Assembly (NCBI GenBank): GCA_963839525.1
Contig: CAWIVJ010000005.1
Span: 434,001-498,000, forward strand
Reading direction: 5' to 3'
Source: CAWIVJ01 sp963839525
GTDB lineage: Bacteria; Cyanobacteriota; Vampirovibrionia; Gastranaerophilales; Gastranaerophilaceae
DNA length: 64,000 nucleotides
Positions 1-8,638 of the stretch are shown piece after piece (the stretch's first letter is position 1; each line of letters opens with the position of its first letter). The notes beneath the pieces were generated by a model. It had not been told where the DNA came from, ran no database searches, and worked only from the letters and a program-made list of their open reading frames with translations. The position numbers and the translations under genes were made by a program.

Positions 1-279
1 ATTCCTCAAATGCTTGCAAAAATTAATCCCAAAGAACTTTTATCCGATATTTTAGAAAATTTATCAGGAGATTTTGGCGGACTTGAAGAAAAAATCCTTA
101 TAACAACAGCATGTAAAGCTTCTGTAAAAGCAGGGCAAAGATTAAATATCTGGCAGATGCAGGAAATTATAAGAAATTGGCGCGCCTGTGAAAAGCCCTA
201 CACTTGTCCACATGGTCGCCCGATTGCAAAGTTAATCCCACATAAACAAATTGCAGGGTTTTTTGAGCGCGCAGAATAA
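1..279 (+). CDS. mutL: DNA mismatch repair protein MutL, C-terminal fragment
   Basis: Reading frame 1 is open from the window edge to a TAA at 277-279, so the 5' part of the gene lies outside. The visible 92 residues match the end of the MutL C-terminal dimerisation domain: an ACKASVKAGQRL stretch followed by a CPHGRP motif near the C-terminus, which in the MutL family lies in the endonuclease/metal-binding region. MutL couples MutS mismatch recognition to downstream repair. CPHGRP is typical of MutL proteins that carry the nicking endonuclease. A hairpin terminator follows about 35 bases downstream. The truncation is caused only by the window boundary. Confidence 0.9.
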   Translation: MPQMLAKINPKELLSDILENLSGDFGGLEEKILITTACKASVKAGQRLNIWQMQEIIRNWRACEKPYTCPHGRPIAKLIPHKQIAGFFERAE

Positions 280-315
280 TTTTTTGCATCGCAACAAAAA
301 AGTCAGCAATCAGTA

Positions 316-343
316 GGTTAGGGTAGAAACCCTAACCTTTTTT
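316..343 (+). terminator. Rho-independent terminator after mutL
   Basis: A 9-bp perfect stem (GGTTAGGGT / ACCCTAACC) with an AGAA loop is followed directly by a run of six T. Its position just downstream of the mutL stop fits intrinsic termination. Confidence 0.85.
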
Positions 344-390
344 GGGTTGATTCGTGATTGCATTCCTAGTAAGGAAAAAAATAAGCAATA

Positions 391-423
391 AAAAAGGAGG
401 AGGGTAACCCGCATACCCTCCCC
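391..423 (-). terminator. Terminator for the lipoprotein-like gene at 472-759
   Basis: GGAGGGTA at 399-406 pairs with TACCCTCC at 414-421 around a 7-base loop. Read on the minus strand the hairpin is followed by a T-rich tract (complement of 391-395), so it terminates transcription arriving from the minus-strand gene at 472-759. Confidence 0.7.
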
Positions 424-471
424 AAAATTCAGGGTTGATTAAATTTTTAATTACTTTTTCATACTTATTAT

Positions 472-759
472 TTAAAATTTAAAAATAATTTTATAAAGAC
501 ACGGTACAAAAAGGCAACCGTCACTTACTTCGAATATTTCTGTTTCGGATTTAGCCCTTACCGGTCTTAAATCTCTTTCTCCGTTAAGCTCGGATTTAAA
601 TCTTTTTTGTATATTTTTATTTTCTTCCAACTTGTTTAATTCTTTAATTGAACAAGCTCCACCCGTTATTATTCCTGTTGTTTCTTGTTTACAGCCCAAA
701 ACCGGCATCACACAAAAAGTCATACATAAAAATAACGAAGCGGCAAAAACCTTTTTCAT
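472..759 (-). CDS. Small predicted lipoprotein/secreted protein, unknown function
   Basis: A 95-residue protein starting with a signal sequence (MKKVFAASLFLCM...) that ends in V-L-G-C, a plausible though non-classical lipobox, so the Cys near residue 23 may be lipidated. The ATG at 757-759 is chosen because GGAGG lies 8 bases upstream; the frame stays open another 22 codons upstream without a better ribosome site. The mature part is hydrophilic and charged, with no domain I recognise. It is a single-gene unit with its own terminator. Confidence 0.6.
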   Translation of the reverse strand: MKKVFAASLFLCMTFCVMPVLGCKQETTGIITGGACSIKELNKLEENKNIQKRFKSELNGERDLRPVRAKSETEIFEVSDGCLFVPCLYKIIFKF

Positions 760-871
760 ATTTTCAGCCTCCAGAAAATTTCCATACTTACCATTAATAG
801 TACGATTATTTTCACTAAAAAACATTAGAGGAAAGTATAATTTTTTTTAGAAATTTAAATCATTGTATTTT

Positions 872-2539
872 TTAAACCGCAACTTCTTCTGAAATCAAAG
901 AACGGGCAAAGTCTAAAGATTGTTCGTTAATTTCTCCGCTTGCAAGCTCTGCCAGAGCTTTTACTCTGTTTTCACCATCTAATATATAGATTCCTACTTG
1001 AGTTTGTTCAAAATCCTGAGATTTTGTCACATAAAAATGCTTTATGGCTTTAGATGCAATAATTGCTTGATGCGTAATTAAAATTATTTGATGATATTTT
1101 GATAATTCCATAATTTCATCTGCAACACTTTGCGAAGTTTTACCCGAAATTCCTGTATCAATCTCATCAAAGATTACTGTATCAATATCATCGTTTTGAG
1201 CAAAAATAGTTTTAATTGCCAACATCACACGAGAAATTTCTCCGCCTGACGCAACTTTTGCAAGCGGTTTTAAATCCTCGGAAACATTTGTCGAAATTAA
1301 AAATTCAACCATATCTTTACCATTAACATTTAATTCAGAAGGTCTAATATCAACTTTAAATTGAGTCCTTGGAAGTTCCAATTTTTCAAGTTTTTCAATA
1401 ATTAAATCCGACAAAGCTTTGGCATAATATTGTCTTTGTTCGGAAATCAAGTCTGCTTTTTTATTTAACTCTTCCAAAACCGTGCTTATTTTTTGCTCTA
1501 ATTCTTCAATATTTTGAGTAGAAAATTCTACCTGCTCATACTCAGCTTTTAAGTTTTCAAAAGTTTGCATAACGTCTGTTAATGTAGCGCCGTATTTACG
1601 TTTTAATTTATCAAGCAAAAAAATTCTTTCTTGTATTAAATTTAATTTTTCTTCATCATTGTAAAGATTTTGGGAATAATTTCTTAATGCTGCTGAAACT
1701 TCTTGCAATGTTTCTGCTGCAATAACTAAATTTTCTTCTGTTTGTAACAGACTTTCATCCATTTGAACCGCTTTTGAAAGGTTTGCTTTAATAAGCCCTA
1801 TTGCACCTAGCAATGAACCATCATCTCCGCTCATAGCCCAGTAAGAAGTTCCTGTAAGCTCTTTTAGTTTCTCAATATTTTCCAAAATACTTAATTCATT
1901 TTTTAAATTGTCATATTCATTTACATCACTAATTTGAGCTTCATCAATTTCATTAATCTGAAATTTTAAAAACTCAATCTGATTTTCTGTTGCACTGGAA
2001 AGCGATTGAGCCTGTTCAAGTTCCGAACAAAGTCCTTTGTAATAACCAAAAAGAGCTTTATATTCCTCCAAAAGATCTCCATAAGCTTCTTTTGCGTAGC
2101 TGTCGAGCAAGTTTATATGAGACTTGGGCTGTAAAAATACATAAGTCTGGTTCTGAGAATGAATATCTAAAAATTTATCTTTCAAAACCTTAATAAACTC
2201 CTGATTAACAAGGGTTCCGTTAACTCTTGAACGGACACCGTTTTGAGTAATTTCTTTTGAGATAACAATTTCATCTCCAAAACTATCTATACCGTTTTGT
2301 TCAAAAATTTCAGCCAAATCATTTTTTTGATAATTTAATACCAGCTCAATTGAAGCTTTTTCACAGCCTGATTTAATAATTTCTTTGCTTACGCGGGGCG
2401 CAAAAACTACATCAATAGCATTTATTACAATACTTTTTCCTGCTCCGGTCTCTCCGGTAATTACGTTCAGTCCCCTAGCAAACTCTACAAGCAATTCGTC
2501 TATTAAAATGTAATTTTTGATTAAAATTTGTTTAATCAT
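872..2539 (-). CDS. recN: DNA repair protein RecN
   Basis: SMC-like ATPase for double-strand break repair, 555 residues, the usual RecN length. Walker A GETGAGKS is at residues 29-36. A long coiled-coil middle follows, then the ABC signature SGGEISRVMLA and the Walker B region with DEIDTGISG near residues 430-465, the classic RecN order. Start: AGGTGA lies 5 bases before the ATG at 2537-2539; a GTG three codons upstream overlaps that ribosome site and is less likely. It is separated from the upstream nadK by about 185 AT-rich bases, so it is probably transcribed alone or with nadK. Confidence 0.95.
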   Translation of the reverse strand: MIKQILIKNYILIDELLVEFARGLNVITGETGAGKSIVINAIDVVFAPRVSKEIIKSGCEKASIELVLNYQKNDLAEIFEQNGIDSFGDEIVISKEITQNGVRSRVNGTLVNQEFIKVLKDKFLDIHSQNQTYVFLQPKSHINLLDSYAKEAYGDLLEEYKALFGYYKGLCSELEQAQSLSSATENQIEFLKFQINEIDEAQISDVNEYDNLKNELSILENIEKLKELTGTSYWAMSGDDGSLLGAIGLIKANLSKAVQMDESLLQTEENLVIAAETLQEVSAALRNYSQNLYNDEEKLNLIQERIFLLDKLKRKYGATLTDVMQTFENLKAEYEQVEFSTQNIEELEQKISTVLEELNKKADLISEQRQYYAKALSDLIIEKLEKLELPRTQFKVDIRPSELNVNGKDMVEFLISTNVSEDLKPLAKVASGGEISRVMLAIKTIFAQNDDIDTVIFDEIDTGISGKTSQSVADEIMELSKYHQIILITHQAIIASKAIKHFYVTKSQDFEQTQVGIYILDGENRVKALAELASGEINEQSLDFARSLISEEVAV

Positions 2540-2724
2540 ATACTTCACCTCATATCAAAACGGATTGAATTTTAACCCTGTTTTTATTTGAGTAAATCTA
2601 ATTATAAATCCCCTTAATTTCTCTTTGTTAGTATAAATCATTTTTATTTACATTGCAATTTTGTAAATTAAACTTATGTAATATTGTAATTAATAATTTT
2701 TTTAATTCTAACTTATTTCATGGA

Positions 2725-3537
2725 CTATCTTTTAGGTGCGACTCCCCAGTGCAGTTTGTTTCTGAGAACGGAATAAAATTCATTATCATCTAACAAAACA
2801 AGTTTTGCGCTGAACTTAGCTTTTTCTATTTCTATTTTTGTAGTTACTTCAAAGGCATCCTGGCCATCTGCAACTACAATAAATTTTGTACATGCATCAC
2901 AAGTTGAAATAGTAATTTTTTCGTCAGAAGGTATAACAAGAGGTCTTGCAGTAAGTGTATGCGGACAAATCGGTACAATTACAACCGCATCCAATCTCGG
3001 TGATAAAACCGGTCCGCCTGCAGAAAGACCGTACGCGGTAGAACCGGTGGGAGTTGAAACAATTAGTCCATCCGCTAAGTAATCACACACAAATTTATCG
3101 TTAATATTAAGATAAAACCTTGAAGTCCGAGAAGTAGAAGCTCCTTTTATAACAAAATCATTTAAAGCAAGAACGTTATTGTTTGAAATTAACATTAATC
3201 TGTCTTCAATTTTATATTTACCCTCTAAAATTTTTTCAACAGAGCTTGCAAGGTCAATTTCTTTTGTTTGCGATAAAAACCCCAAACGACCTAAATTAAT
3301 CCCGAAAACAGGAGTAAATTCTTTTGCATAAAATCTTGCCGTTTTCAGTAAAGTTCCATCCCCTCCCACTACAAAAACGAAATCAACTCCACCCTTCATT
3401 GAATCTATTGTAAATTTTTCGAAAGACAAATTTTTGGAAATAAAAAGTTCTTCCAAAGATTTTAAAACCTCCGATGAATTCTTTACTATCGGATTATGTA
3501 CAATACCAAGCTTTTTGTTAACAAAGAATTTATCCAA
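2725..3537 (-). CDS. nadK: NAD kinase
   Basis: ATP-dependent NAD+ to NADP+ phosphorylation, cytoplasmic. The protein has the GGDGT motif at about residues 58-62, then FGINLGRLGFL and TPTGSTAYGLSAGGP, the standard NadK fold motifs; length 270 fits. The start appears to be TTG at 3535-3537: it has an AAGGGGGG ribosome site 6 bases upstream, and a strong promoter lies at 3556-3584, inside the longer open frame. Any start further upstream would fall within the promoter. Confidence 0.92.
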   Translation of the reverse strand: MDKFFVNKKLGIVHNPIVKNSSEVLKSLEELFISKNLSFEKFTIDSMKGGVDFVFVVGGDGTLLKTARFYAKEFTPVFGINLGRLGFLSQTKEIDLASSVEKILEGKYKIEDRLMLISNNNVLALNDFVIKGASTSRTSRFYLNINDKFVCDYLADGLIVSTPTGSTAYGLSAGGPVLSPRLDAVVIVPICPHTLTARPLVIPSDEKITISTCDACTKFIVVADGQDAFEVTTKIEIEKAKFSAKLVLLDDNEFYSVLRNKLHWGVAPKR

Positions 3538-3555
3538 GCAACACCCCCCTTGAGA

Positions 3556-3584
3556 ATTATACAATATTACTAACAAAAGTTCAA
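3556..3584 (-). promoter_or_regulatory. Sigma-70-type promoter of nadK
   Basis: Minus strand: -35 TTGAAC (3579-3584), 17-bp spacer, -10 TATAAT (3556-3561), about 20 bases before the TTG start codon. Near-consensus in sequence and spacing; it also fixes the nadK start. Confidence 0.8.
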
Positions 3585-3633
3585 CAAATTTAAATTTTAA
3601 TATTTCTTAATAAATTTTTATTGGCTTTTAAAA

Positions 3634-3754
3634 AGTATATACTAGTTTTCAAAAAATAAATTCTTTATATTATTGACTTAAAGGCGTATATGTAAACTTT
3701 TGTAACGAAAAGTATATATTAATCTCTAAAAAAGCAATTTTAAAAGTATATACT
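3634..3754. repeat. Three copies of a 10-bp palindrome upstream of the 290-residue protein gene
   Basis: AGTATATACT occurs at 3634-3643 and 3745-3754, with a near copy AGTATATATT at 3711-3720. All sit in the roughly 210-base gap between the divergent nadK and the gene at 3797 and are preceded by A-runs. Multiple copies of a palindrome in a divergent promoter region suggest operator sites for a dimeric regulator, but AT-rich composition could produce part of this. Confidence 0.45.
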
Positions 3755-3796
3755 ACTTTATATATATATGAGTTCAAAAACAAAGGAGAGTTAAAA

Positions 3797-4669
3797 ATGA
3801 CAATTACTGAAGCAAAAAACCCTTTTGATTTTATTAAAAAAGTTACAACAGGTGGAAACGAACTTAAAGGTAGCAAATCCGAATGTGGTTCTTTAACAGA
3901 AAAATTAAAAGAACAATCAATTTGGGCTATTGCAAAAGGAAACAATGCTAAAAAATCTCAAGAAAAAATAGAAAAAGGCGTAAAAAAAAGCCAAAAGAAT
4001 ATAAGTATTTGGAATCAAGAAATAAATAAAATAGATTCTCAGATAGAAACTCTATATAAAGAACAAAATACTAATGACGGAACAGGTGAAGGCGAAAACA
4101 GTGCTTATTCTCTGGTTTTCTCTACAGATAAAGAGAAATGCAATGATAATGAAAATAAAAATACAAGAAGTACAAATACAACAAGCACAAAAAATGAAGG
4201 AATAATAGCTGAGCTTTCTGCTAAAAGAGGAAATTACACTCAACACATTTCAAAAGAAATTAAATACAATTCAAGAAATATTAAAAGTGCTATCGAAAAA
4301 ATAAAACAAGATGCTGCTAAAATTAAAGAACAAAAAGAAGAAGAAGCAAAAACAATAGAGACAGCACAGACTGTTAGTGCAGCAGCAGGTATTACAGGCC
4401 AAGTTGCAACTTTCGGAAAAACAGTAGTAGCTCCGGCATGTGCATCTAATCCTGTTACCGCAGCTGCAGCACCAGTTGTAGGAACTACATGTACTATTGC
4501 AGGAGGAATAGCTGCCGGTACTAAAATAACTGCTGATATAACTGCAGTACAGGCAAACAGTTCTCTGGAAGATTCTGAGAAAACTATTGGAACTTTAGGT
4601 TCTATAGCAGGAGGTCTAACAGGATTAGGAGGTCTTTTTACACCTGCTAAAACTAAGGAAAAGAAGTAA
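3797..4669 (+). CDS. Unknown protein: coiled coil followed by Ala/Gly-rich hydrophobic region
   Basis: 290 residues, start ATG with AAAGGAGAG upstream. Residues about 20-190 are strongly charged (Lys/Glu/Asn/Gln), predicted coiled coil, with a short Asn/Thr-rich stretch around 110-130. Residues about 195-285 switch to a hydrophobic Ala/Gly/Thr-rich region (for example AAGITGQVATFG and SIAGGLTGLGGL), ending in a basic tail. There is no signal peptide. Coiled coil plus amphipathic hydrophobic segments recalls secreted translocator or pore-forming proteins in general outline only. I do not recognise the family. It is a lone gene between palindromic repeats and a bidirectional terminator. Confidence 0.7.
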   Translation: MTITEAKNPFDFIKKVTTGGNELKGSKSECGSLTEKLKEQSIWAIAKGNNAKKSQEKIEKGVKKSQKNISIWNQEINKIDSQIETLYKEQNTNDGTGEGENSAYSLVFSTDKEKCNDNENKNTRSTNTTSTKNEGIIAELSAKRGNYTQHISKEIKYNSRNIKSAIEKIKQDAAKIKEQKEEEAKTIETAQTVSAAAGITGQVATFGKTVVAPACASNPVTAAAAPVVGTTCTIAGGIAAGTKITADITAVQANSSLEDSEKTIGTLGSIAGGLTGLGGLFTPAKTKEKK

Positions 4670-4696
4670 AAATAAATAAAAAAGAAAATACTGTTT

Positions 4697-4728
4697 AAAA
4701 CTTAGTCTTAAGACTAAGTTTTATTTTT
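4697..4728. terminator. Bidirectional terminator between 290-aa gene and rex
   Basis: A 13-bp perfect inverted repeat (AAAACTTAGTCTT / AAGACTAAGTTTT, 4697-4722) followed by a T-rich tract; it overlaps the rex stop codon and serves two convergent genes. Confidence 0.85.
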
Positions 4729-5350
4729 GATAAGTAAACTGCAAGAAATTCCCCATTAAGTTTTCATTCCACACCTGAATATTTTGAGGAACAGATAAAA
4801 CTGTCGGAGTAAAATTCCAGATGTATTTTATGTTTGATTTTACTAGAAAGTCTACCGTTTTTTGGGCAAATTCCGCTGGAACTGTTAAAATAGCTATTTC
4901 GACAGAAAGCTTTTGCACCAAATCAGGTAACCTTGAAACATGAAAAACTTCTTTATTATTAATTTTTGCTCCGACCTTTTTAAGATCATTATCGAATAAT
5001 GCCAAAATTTTTAAACCATAATTGGCAAAATTATTGTATTTAGCGAGTGCAGAACCTAAATTTCCTGCTCCGATAATAAATGCTTCTTTAGGTTTTTCAA
5101 AACCCAGAGTTCTTTCTATGCTGTTTTTCAATTCTTTTACAATATACCCCACCCGGCATTTACCAACATTATTTAGCAAACTTATATCTTTTCTGACCTG
5201 AGAATCATCAATTTTTAACAAATTTGCAATCTGCGGACTCGAAATAAACTCTATATTTTTGTTAATATAGTCTGTTAAAATGCAGTGATATAAAGTCAAT
5301 CTGTTTATTGCTTTATCAGAAAAAATCTTTTTATTTCGACGTTCTTTCAT
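4721..5350 (-). CDS. rex: Redox-sensing transcriptional repressor Rex
   Basis: 209 residues: N-terminal winged helix (about 1-80, with SSPQIANLLKIDDSQVRKD as recognition region) and a Rossmann domain with GAGNLG at 94-99 that binds NADH/NAD+. Rex represses fermentation and electron-transfer genes until the NADH/NAD+ ratio rises, which fits an anaerobic fermentative lifestyle. Start: GGGGGTGAAT directly precedes the ATG at 5348-5350; ten further in-frame codons upstream lack a ribosome site. Confidence 0.93.
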   Translation of the reverse strand: MKERRNKKIFSDKAINRLTLYHCILTDYINKNIEFISSPQIANLLKIDDSQVRKDISLLNNVGKCRVGYIVKELKNSIERTLGFEKPKEAFIIGAGNLGSALAKYNNFANYGLKILALFDNDLKKVGAKINNKEVFHVSRLPDLVQKLSVEIAILTVPAEFAQKTVDFLVKSNIKYIWNFTPTVLSVPQNIQVWNENLMGNFLQFTYQK

Positions 5351-5498
5351 ATTCACCCCCAATCGTGAATTTATTCCCAATTATACCTAAAATATTTTTA
5401 AAATAATATATTAAGTTTGAATAAAAATTTTAAATATAATATTGAAATTTCCAATACTAAGTATTAGACTGATAAAGAGTCGTGATAAAGGAGGTTAT

Positions 5499-6884
5499 AT
5501 GAGCATAGATTTAAATACTGCAATTAATTCACCTGTTACAGCAGTTCCTGCTGTAAAGCAAGCTCAAGAAGCTATAGTAAATAAAAATGAATCGGTTAAA
5601 ACTTACCCTGATTCAAATTTACTTTCTTCTGCATATCAGGGAATTATTATAAACAAAAATAAAGAAGTTATTGTACAAATAGGAGATACAAATTTGCAAA
5701 ATTATTCTGAAATAGGAAAGAAAGCGGTTAATGATATTCGATCAAGAGCAGGGCAGCCCGGTCAATTCTTAAACTGGGTTGGGGTTTTACCTGAAAATCA
5801 GCTTAAAAATCTGGATGCTATTTATGAAATGGCAAATGAATCCAAAAAAGGCGGGTTCACAGACTTAGCAATTTTAGGTATCGGCGGCTCACGCCATACA
5901 ACAGAATCTATGATAAAAATGCTGGGAAAAGATTCTCAAGTGCATTTTTATTCGGGAATTGACCCTGAAAGTTTCAAACGCTTTGCTAATGGATTAGATT
6001 TAAATAAAACAAAGTTTCTTGTTGTATCTAAATCCGGTGGAACACTTGAAACAACAGTAGCTTATCAAAATGCTAAAAAATTCGTGCAAGAAAAACTCGG
6101 CTTAACTGATGTCTCAGACAGATTTGTTGCAATGACTGATAAATCAAGCGAAAAAAGTAAACTGAGACAAGTAGTGAATAAAGGAGATATAAGATTATCA
6201 GGACTTGTTCATGACGATGTAGGCGGAAGATTTTCAATTCTTGATGATGCTACTCTGTTCACAATGGCATATACGGATGTAAGTAAATCTGATATGAAAA
6301 AAATGCTTGAAGCTTCGCTTGCAGCACAAAAAGAGTTCTTAAATCCTGACATTAATAAAAATGAAGCTTTAAAACTTGCTGCATTTAATACAAATGCAAA
6401 ATTAAACGGTAAAAAGACTCATTTTGTCGAATACTTCGGAGATGCTTTCTCTGGAGCAACTTTATGGGAAAAACAAATGAAAAACGAATCTTTAAAGTCT
6501 CAAATTTCAACAGATACGAATGTTGGACCTGGGTATTTGCATTACAATGCTGAATCTGATTTAGACCCGAATAACAAAGATTCTTTCTATACATTTGTCT
6601 ATGTAAAAACTGATGATAAACCTACAAATGCTCTTATGGGCGGAGCAATGAAGGCTTATAAAGCTCAGCATCCTGTATCAGAAATTGTTTTAAAAGATTT
6701 ATCTCCTGAATCTATTGCGAGATTCATTGAACTTAAACACTTTGAAACTTTATATACAGGTAATATGTTAGGTCAAAAAGCAGGCAGAGTTATTCCTGCA
6801 GATAAGCCTTTGCCTGAAGTAATACAGCCAAATGTCGAAATATACAAAAAAGAAGTTAAGAAAAATCTGGCTGCACAACAATAA
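5499..6884 (+). CDS. pgi: Glucose-6-phosphate isomerase
   Basis: Interconverts glucose-6-P and fructose-6-P in glycolysis. 461 residues, in the size range of the shorter bacterial PGIs. Motifs: GIGGSRHTTESM (family GIGGS), SKSGGTLET, DVGGRFSI, and an HYNAESD stretch in the second half. Start: AAAGGAGG six bases before the ATG at 5499; the 19 upstream codons are non-coding in character. The C-terminal region (YTGNMLGQKAGRV) departs from the common LLGxxxFDQPGVE ending, so the protein belongs to a divergent PGI branch. Confidence 0.9.
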   Translation: MSIDLNTAINSPVTAVPAVKQAQEAIVNKNESVKTYPDSNLLSSAYQGIIINKNKEVIVQIGDTNLQNYSEIGKKAVNDIRSRAGQPGQFLNWVGVLPENQLKNLDAIYEMANESKKGGFTDLAILGIGGSRHTTESMIKMLGKDSQVHFYSGIDPESFKRFANGLDLNKTKFLVVSKSGGTLETTVAYQNAKKFVQEKLGLTDVSDRFVAMTDKSSEKSKLRQVVNKGDIRLSGLVHDDVGGRFSILDDATLFTMAYTDVSKSDMKKMLEASLAAQKEFLNPDINKNEALKLAAFNTNAKLNGKKTHFVEYFGDAFSGATLWEKQMKNESLKSQISTDTNVGPGYLHYNAESDLDPNNKDSFYTFVYVKTDDKPTNALMGGAMKAYKAQHPVSEIVLKDLSPESIARFIELKHFETLYTGNMLGQKAGRVIPADKPLPEVIQPNVEIYKKEVKKNLAAQQ

Positions 6885-6890
6885 TTATTT

Positions 6891-6937
6891 AAAAAAAGGC
6901 GGACTGTTTTGCTTTGCAAAACAGTCCGCCTTTTTTT
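6891..6937. terminator. Bidirectional terminator between pgi and gloA
   Basis: A 15-bp perfect stem (GGCGGACTGTTTTGC / GCAAAACAGTCCGCC, 6898-6930) with a TTT loop, flanked by A7 and T7 runs. It terminates both convergent genes. The same design with a GC-TTT/TTC-GC loop recurs at 41584 and 49455. Confidence 0.92.
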
Positions 6938-7310
6938 AAATTTCTATAAATTCAATTTGGTATCCGTCAGGATCTTCTACAAAAGCTATAGTTGTACCTA
7001 TTTCTGATAATTTAAAAGGTTCATAAAGGTACTTATATCCCATTTCACTCAATTTTTTTGTAAGCTCTTCCATTGAATCAACTTCAAAAGCAAAATGTCC
7101 AAAGCCTGTACCTAATTGATAACCTTTTTCAGGAGTTTTATCATTATAAGTCAATTCAATTTGAACTTGTCCGTATTCATCTGCTAAAAAGTATAATTTA
7201 CAATCTTTTAACCGCTTTTCTTTAACAAGTTTTAATCCGATTAATTTTTGATAAAAATCTAAAGATTTTTTAACGTCTTTTACTCTAATCATTGTATGTA
7301 GAAGCTTCAT
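6936..7310 (-). CDS. gloA: Glyoxalase I-type VOC protein (lactoylglutathione lyase)
   Basis: A single-domain vicinal-oxygen-chelate enzyme of 124 residues with both babb modules. The four expected metal ligands are visible: His5 (LLHTMIRV), Glu in VQIELTYN, His in GFGHFAFEV and Glu in YQIEFIEI. Glyoxalase I isomerises the methylglyoxal-thiol hemithioacetal and so detoxifies methylglyoxal made in glycolysis. Start ATG with GGAG upstream. It stands apart from the ispF group by 58 bases and could be read with it. Confidence 0.88.
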   Translation of the reverse strand: MKLLHTMIRVKDVKKSLDFYQKLIGLKLVKEKRLKDCKLYFLADEYGQVQIELTYNDKTPEKGYQLGTGFGHFAFEVDSMEELTKKLSEMGYKYLYEPFKLSEIGTTIAFVEDPDGYQIEFIEI

Positions 7311-7368
7311 AGTTTATTCTCCATTTTTTTGCGAAATAACAATTAATTTTGCTATTTAATGTTATATA

Positions 7369-7857
7369 TTATCTTTTTTTTAATAAAACTACAGCATTTG
7401 TTTCAATCGCAAGCAATTCGCCAACCGCATCCATTTTTTCATTCGTCTTTGCTTTTATAGAAATTATATCTTCATTAATTTTAAGCACCTTAGACAAAAC
7501 TTTTTTCATCTCTGGAATGTAAGGCATCATTTTAGGCTCTTGTGCAATTATATTAGAATCGATATTATTAATTTCATAACCTTTTTCCAAAATAAGTTTA
7601 TAAACTTTTTCTAGTAAAATTACACTTGAAATATCTTTAAACTCTTTTTTATCATCTGGAAAAAGTGTTCCTATATCAGGAAGCGCGAGAGCACCAAGCA
7701 TAGCATCAATTATTGAGTGTATTAAAACATCTGCATCAGAATGTCCCCAAAGTCCTTTTTTATAAGGGATTTTAACCCCGCCGATTATCAGGTTGCGATT
7801 CTCTTCCAATTTATGAATATCATAACCTATACCAATTCTATAATCTGATATTGTCAT
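7369..7857 (-). CDS. ispF: 2-C-methyl-D-erythritol 2,4-cyclodiphosphate synthase
   Basis: MEP pathway enzyme forming the cyclic diphosphate intermediate of isoprenoids. 162 residues; N-terminal RIGIGYDIHKL and GHSDADVLIHSIIDAMLGA carry the zinc-binding Asp and His residues. The usual C-terminal KATTTEKLGFTGRGEG block is changed to KAKTNEKMDAVGELLA, a known type of variation. It overlaps the upstream HAD gene by 20 bases, indicating translational coupling. Confidence 0.93.
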   Translation of the reverse strand: MTISDYRIGIGYDIHKLEENRNLIIGGVKIPYKKGLWGHSDADVLIHSIIDAMLGALALPDIGTLFPDDKKEFKDISSVILLEKVYKLILEKGYEINNIDSNIIAQEPKMMPYIPEMKKVLSKVLKINEDIISIKAKTNEKMDAVGELLAIETNAVVLLKKR

Positions 7858-8638
7858 AAACGAACCTTTCTACAGCACTTACAAAACCGTTATTATTAAC
7901 TGTCCCTGTTATATAATCAGCAACTGCTTTTAGTTCTTTGGTTGCGTTACCCATTGCAACTTTTATTCCGCCTGCAGATAAAAGTTCAATATCATTATTT
8001 TGATCACCTATTGTTAAAACTTCTTTCGTTGAAATACCCCAATAATCTTTCAAAAAATTTAGCGCACAAGCTTTTGTCGCTTCTTTATGGCAAATCTCAC
8101 AAAAATGCGGTGTTGATTTTACAACATGCAAATCAGGGTATTTAACATCAAGATAATCTTTCCACGTCGTAACTCTGTTTTCATCTTCAAAATTTATAGC
8201 AAGCATTTTGTTAATTCGCTCGAACTTAAGTTCATTAAAGGGTTTTATAACAAATTCAGCCATGCGTTCATCTGTATATCGCTTGATTGTTTCACTTTCG
8301 ATTTCAACATGAAGCTTATCATTCATATATAAATTCAAATGAATTTCATTTTTCTTTGCCCAGTGTATAATTTCTTTTGCATATTTTGGTTCAAGATTTC
8401 TTTCATACAAAGTTTCTTCCCGAAATTTTACCATTCCGCCCTGATAAGAAATTATAGGCGTTTCTAAACCCAATTCTTTCGCTATATGAATTGTTGCAGC
8501 ATGCATTCTTCCTGTAACAAGAACCACTTTAATCCCGTCTTTAGTCAACTTCTTGATACAATCTTTGACTTCCTGATTAAATTCAAAATTGTGTTTTAAA
8601 ATAGTTCCGTCAATATCAGTTGCTACAAGTTTAATCAT
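7838..8638 (-). CDS. Cof-type HAD-IIB family sugar/nucleotide phosphatase
   Basis: 266 residues. HAD motif I is DIDGTI at the N-terminus (catalytic Asp), motif II is in VLVTGR, and motifs III/IV are GDQNNDIELL near residue 215; a C2 cap lies between, the Cof/YidA architecture. Such enzymes dephosphorylate sugar phosphates or flavin/PLP-type substrates; the actual substrate cannot be read from sequence. It is coupled on both sides: ATGA overlap with the Nudix gene and 20-base overlap with ispF. Confidence 0.87.
   Translation of the reverse strand: MIKLVATDIDGTILKHNFEFNQEVKDCIKKLTKDGIKVVLVTGRMHAATIHIAKELGLETPIISYQGGMVKFREETLYERNLEPKYAKEIIHWAKKNEIHLNLYMNDKLHVEIESETIKRYTDERMAEFVIKPFNELKFERINKMLAINFEDENRVTTWKDYLDVKYPDLHVVKSTPHFCEICHKEATKACALNFLKDYWGISTKEVLTIGDQNNDIELLSAGGIKVAMGNATKELKAVADYITGTVNNNGFVSAVERFVYDNIRL

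Noticed and set aside
3670..3945. 91-codon minus-strand frame over the start of the 290-residue gene
   Set aside because: Antisense shadow; no ribosome site, and it covers the palindromic promoter region.
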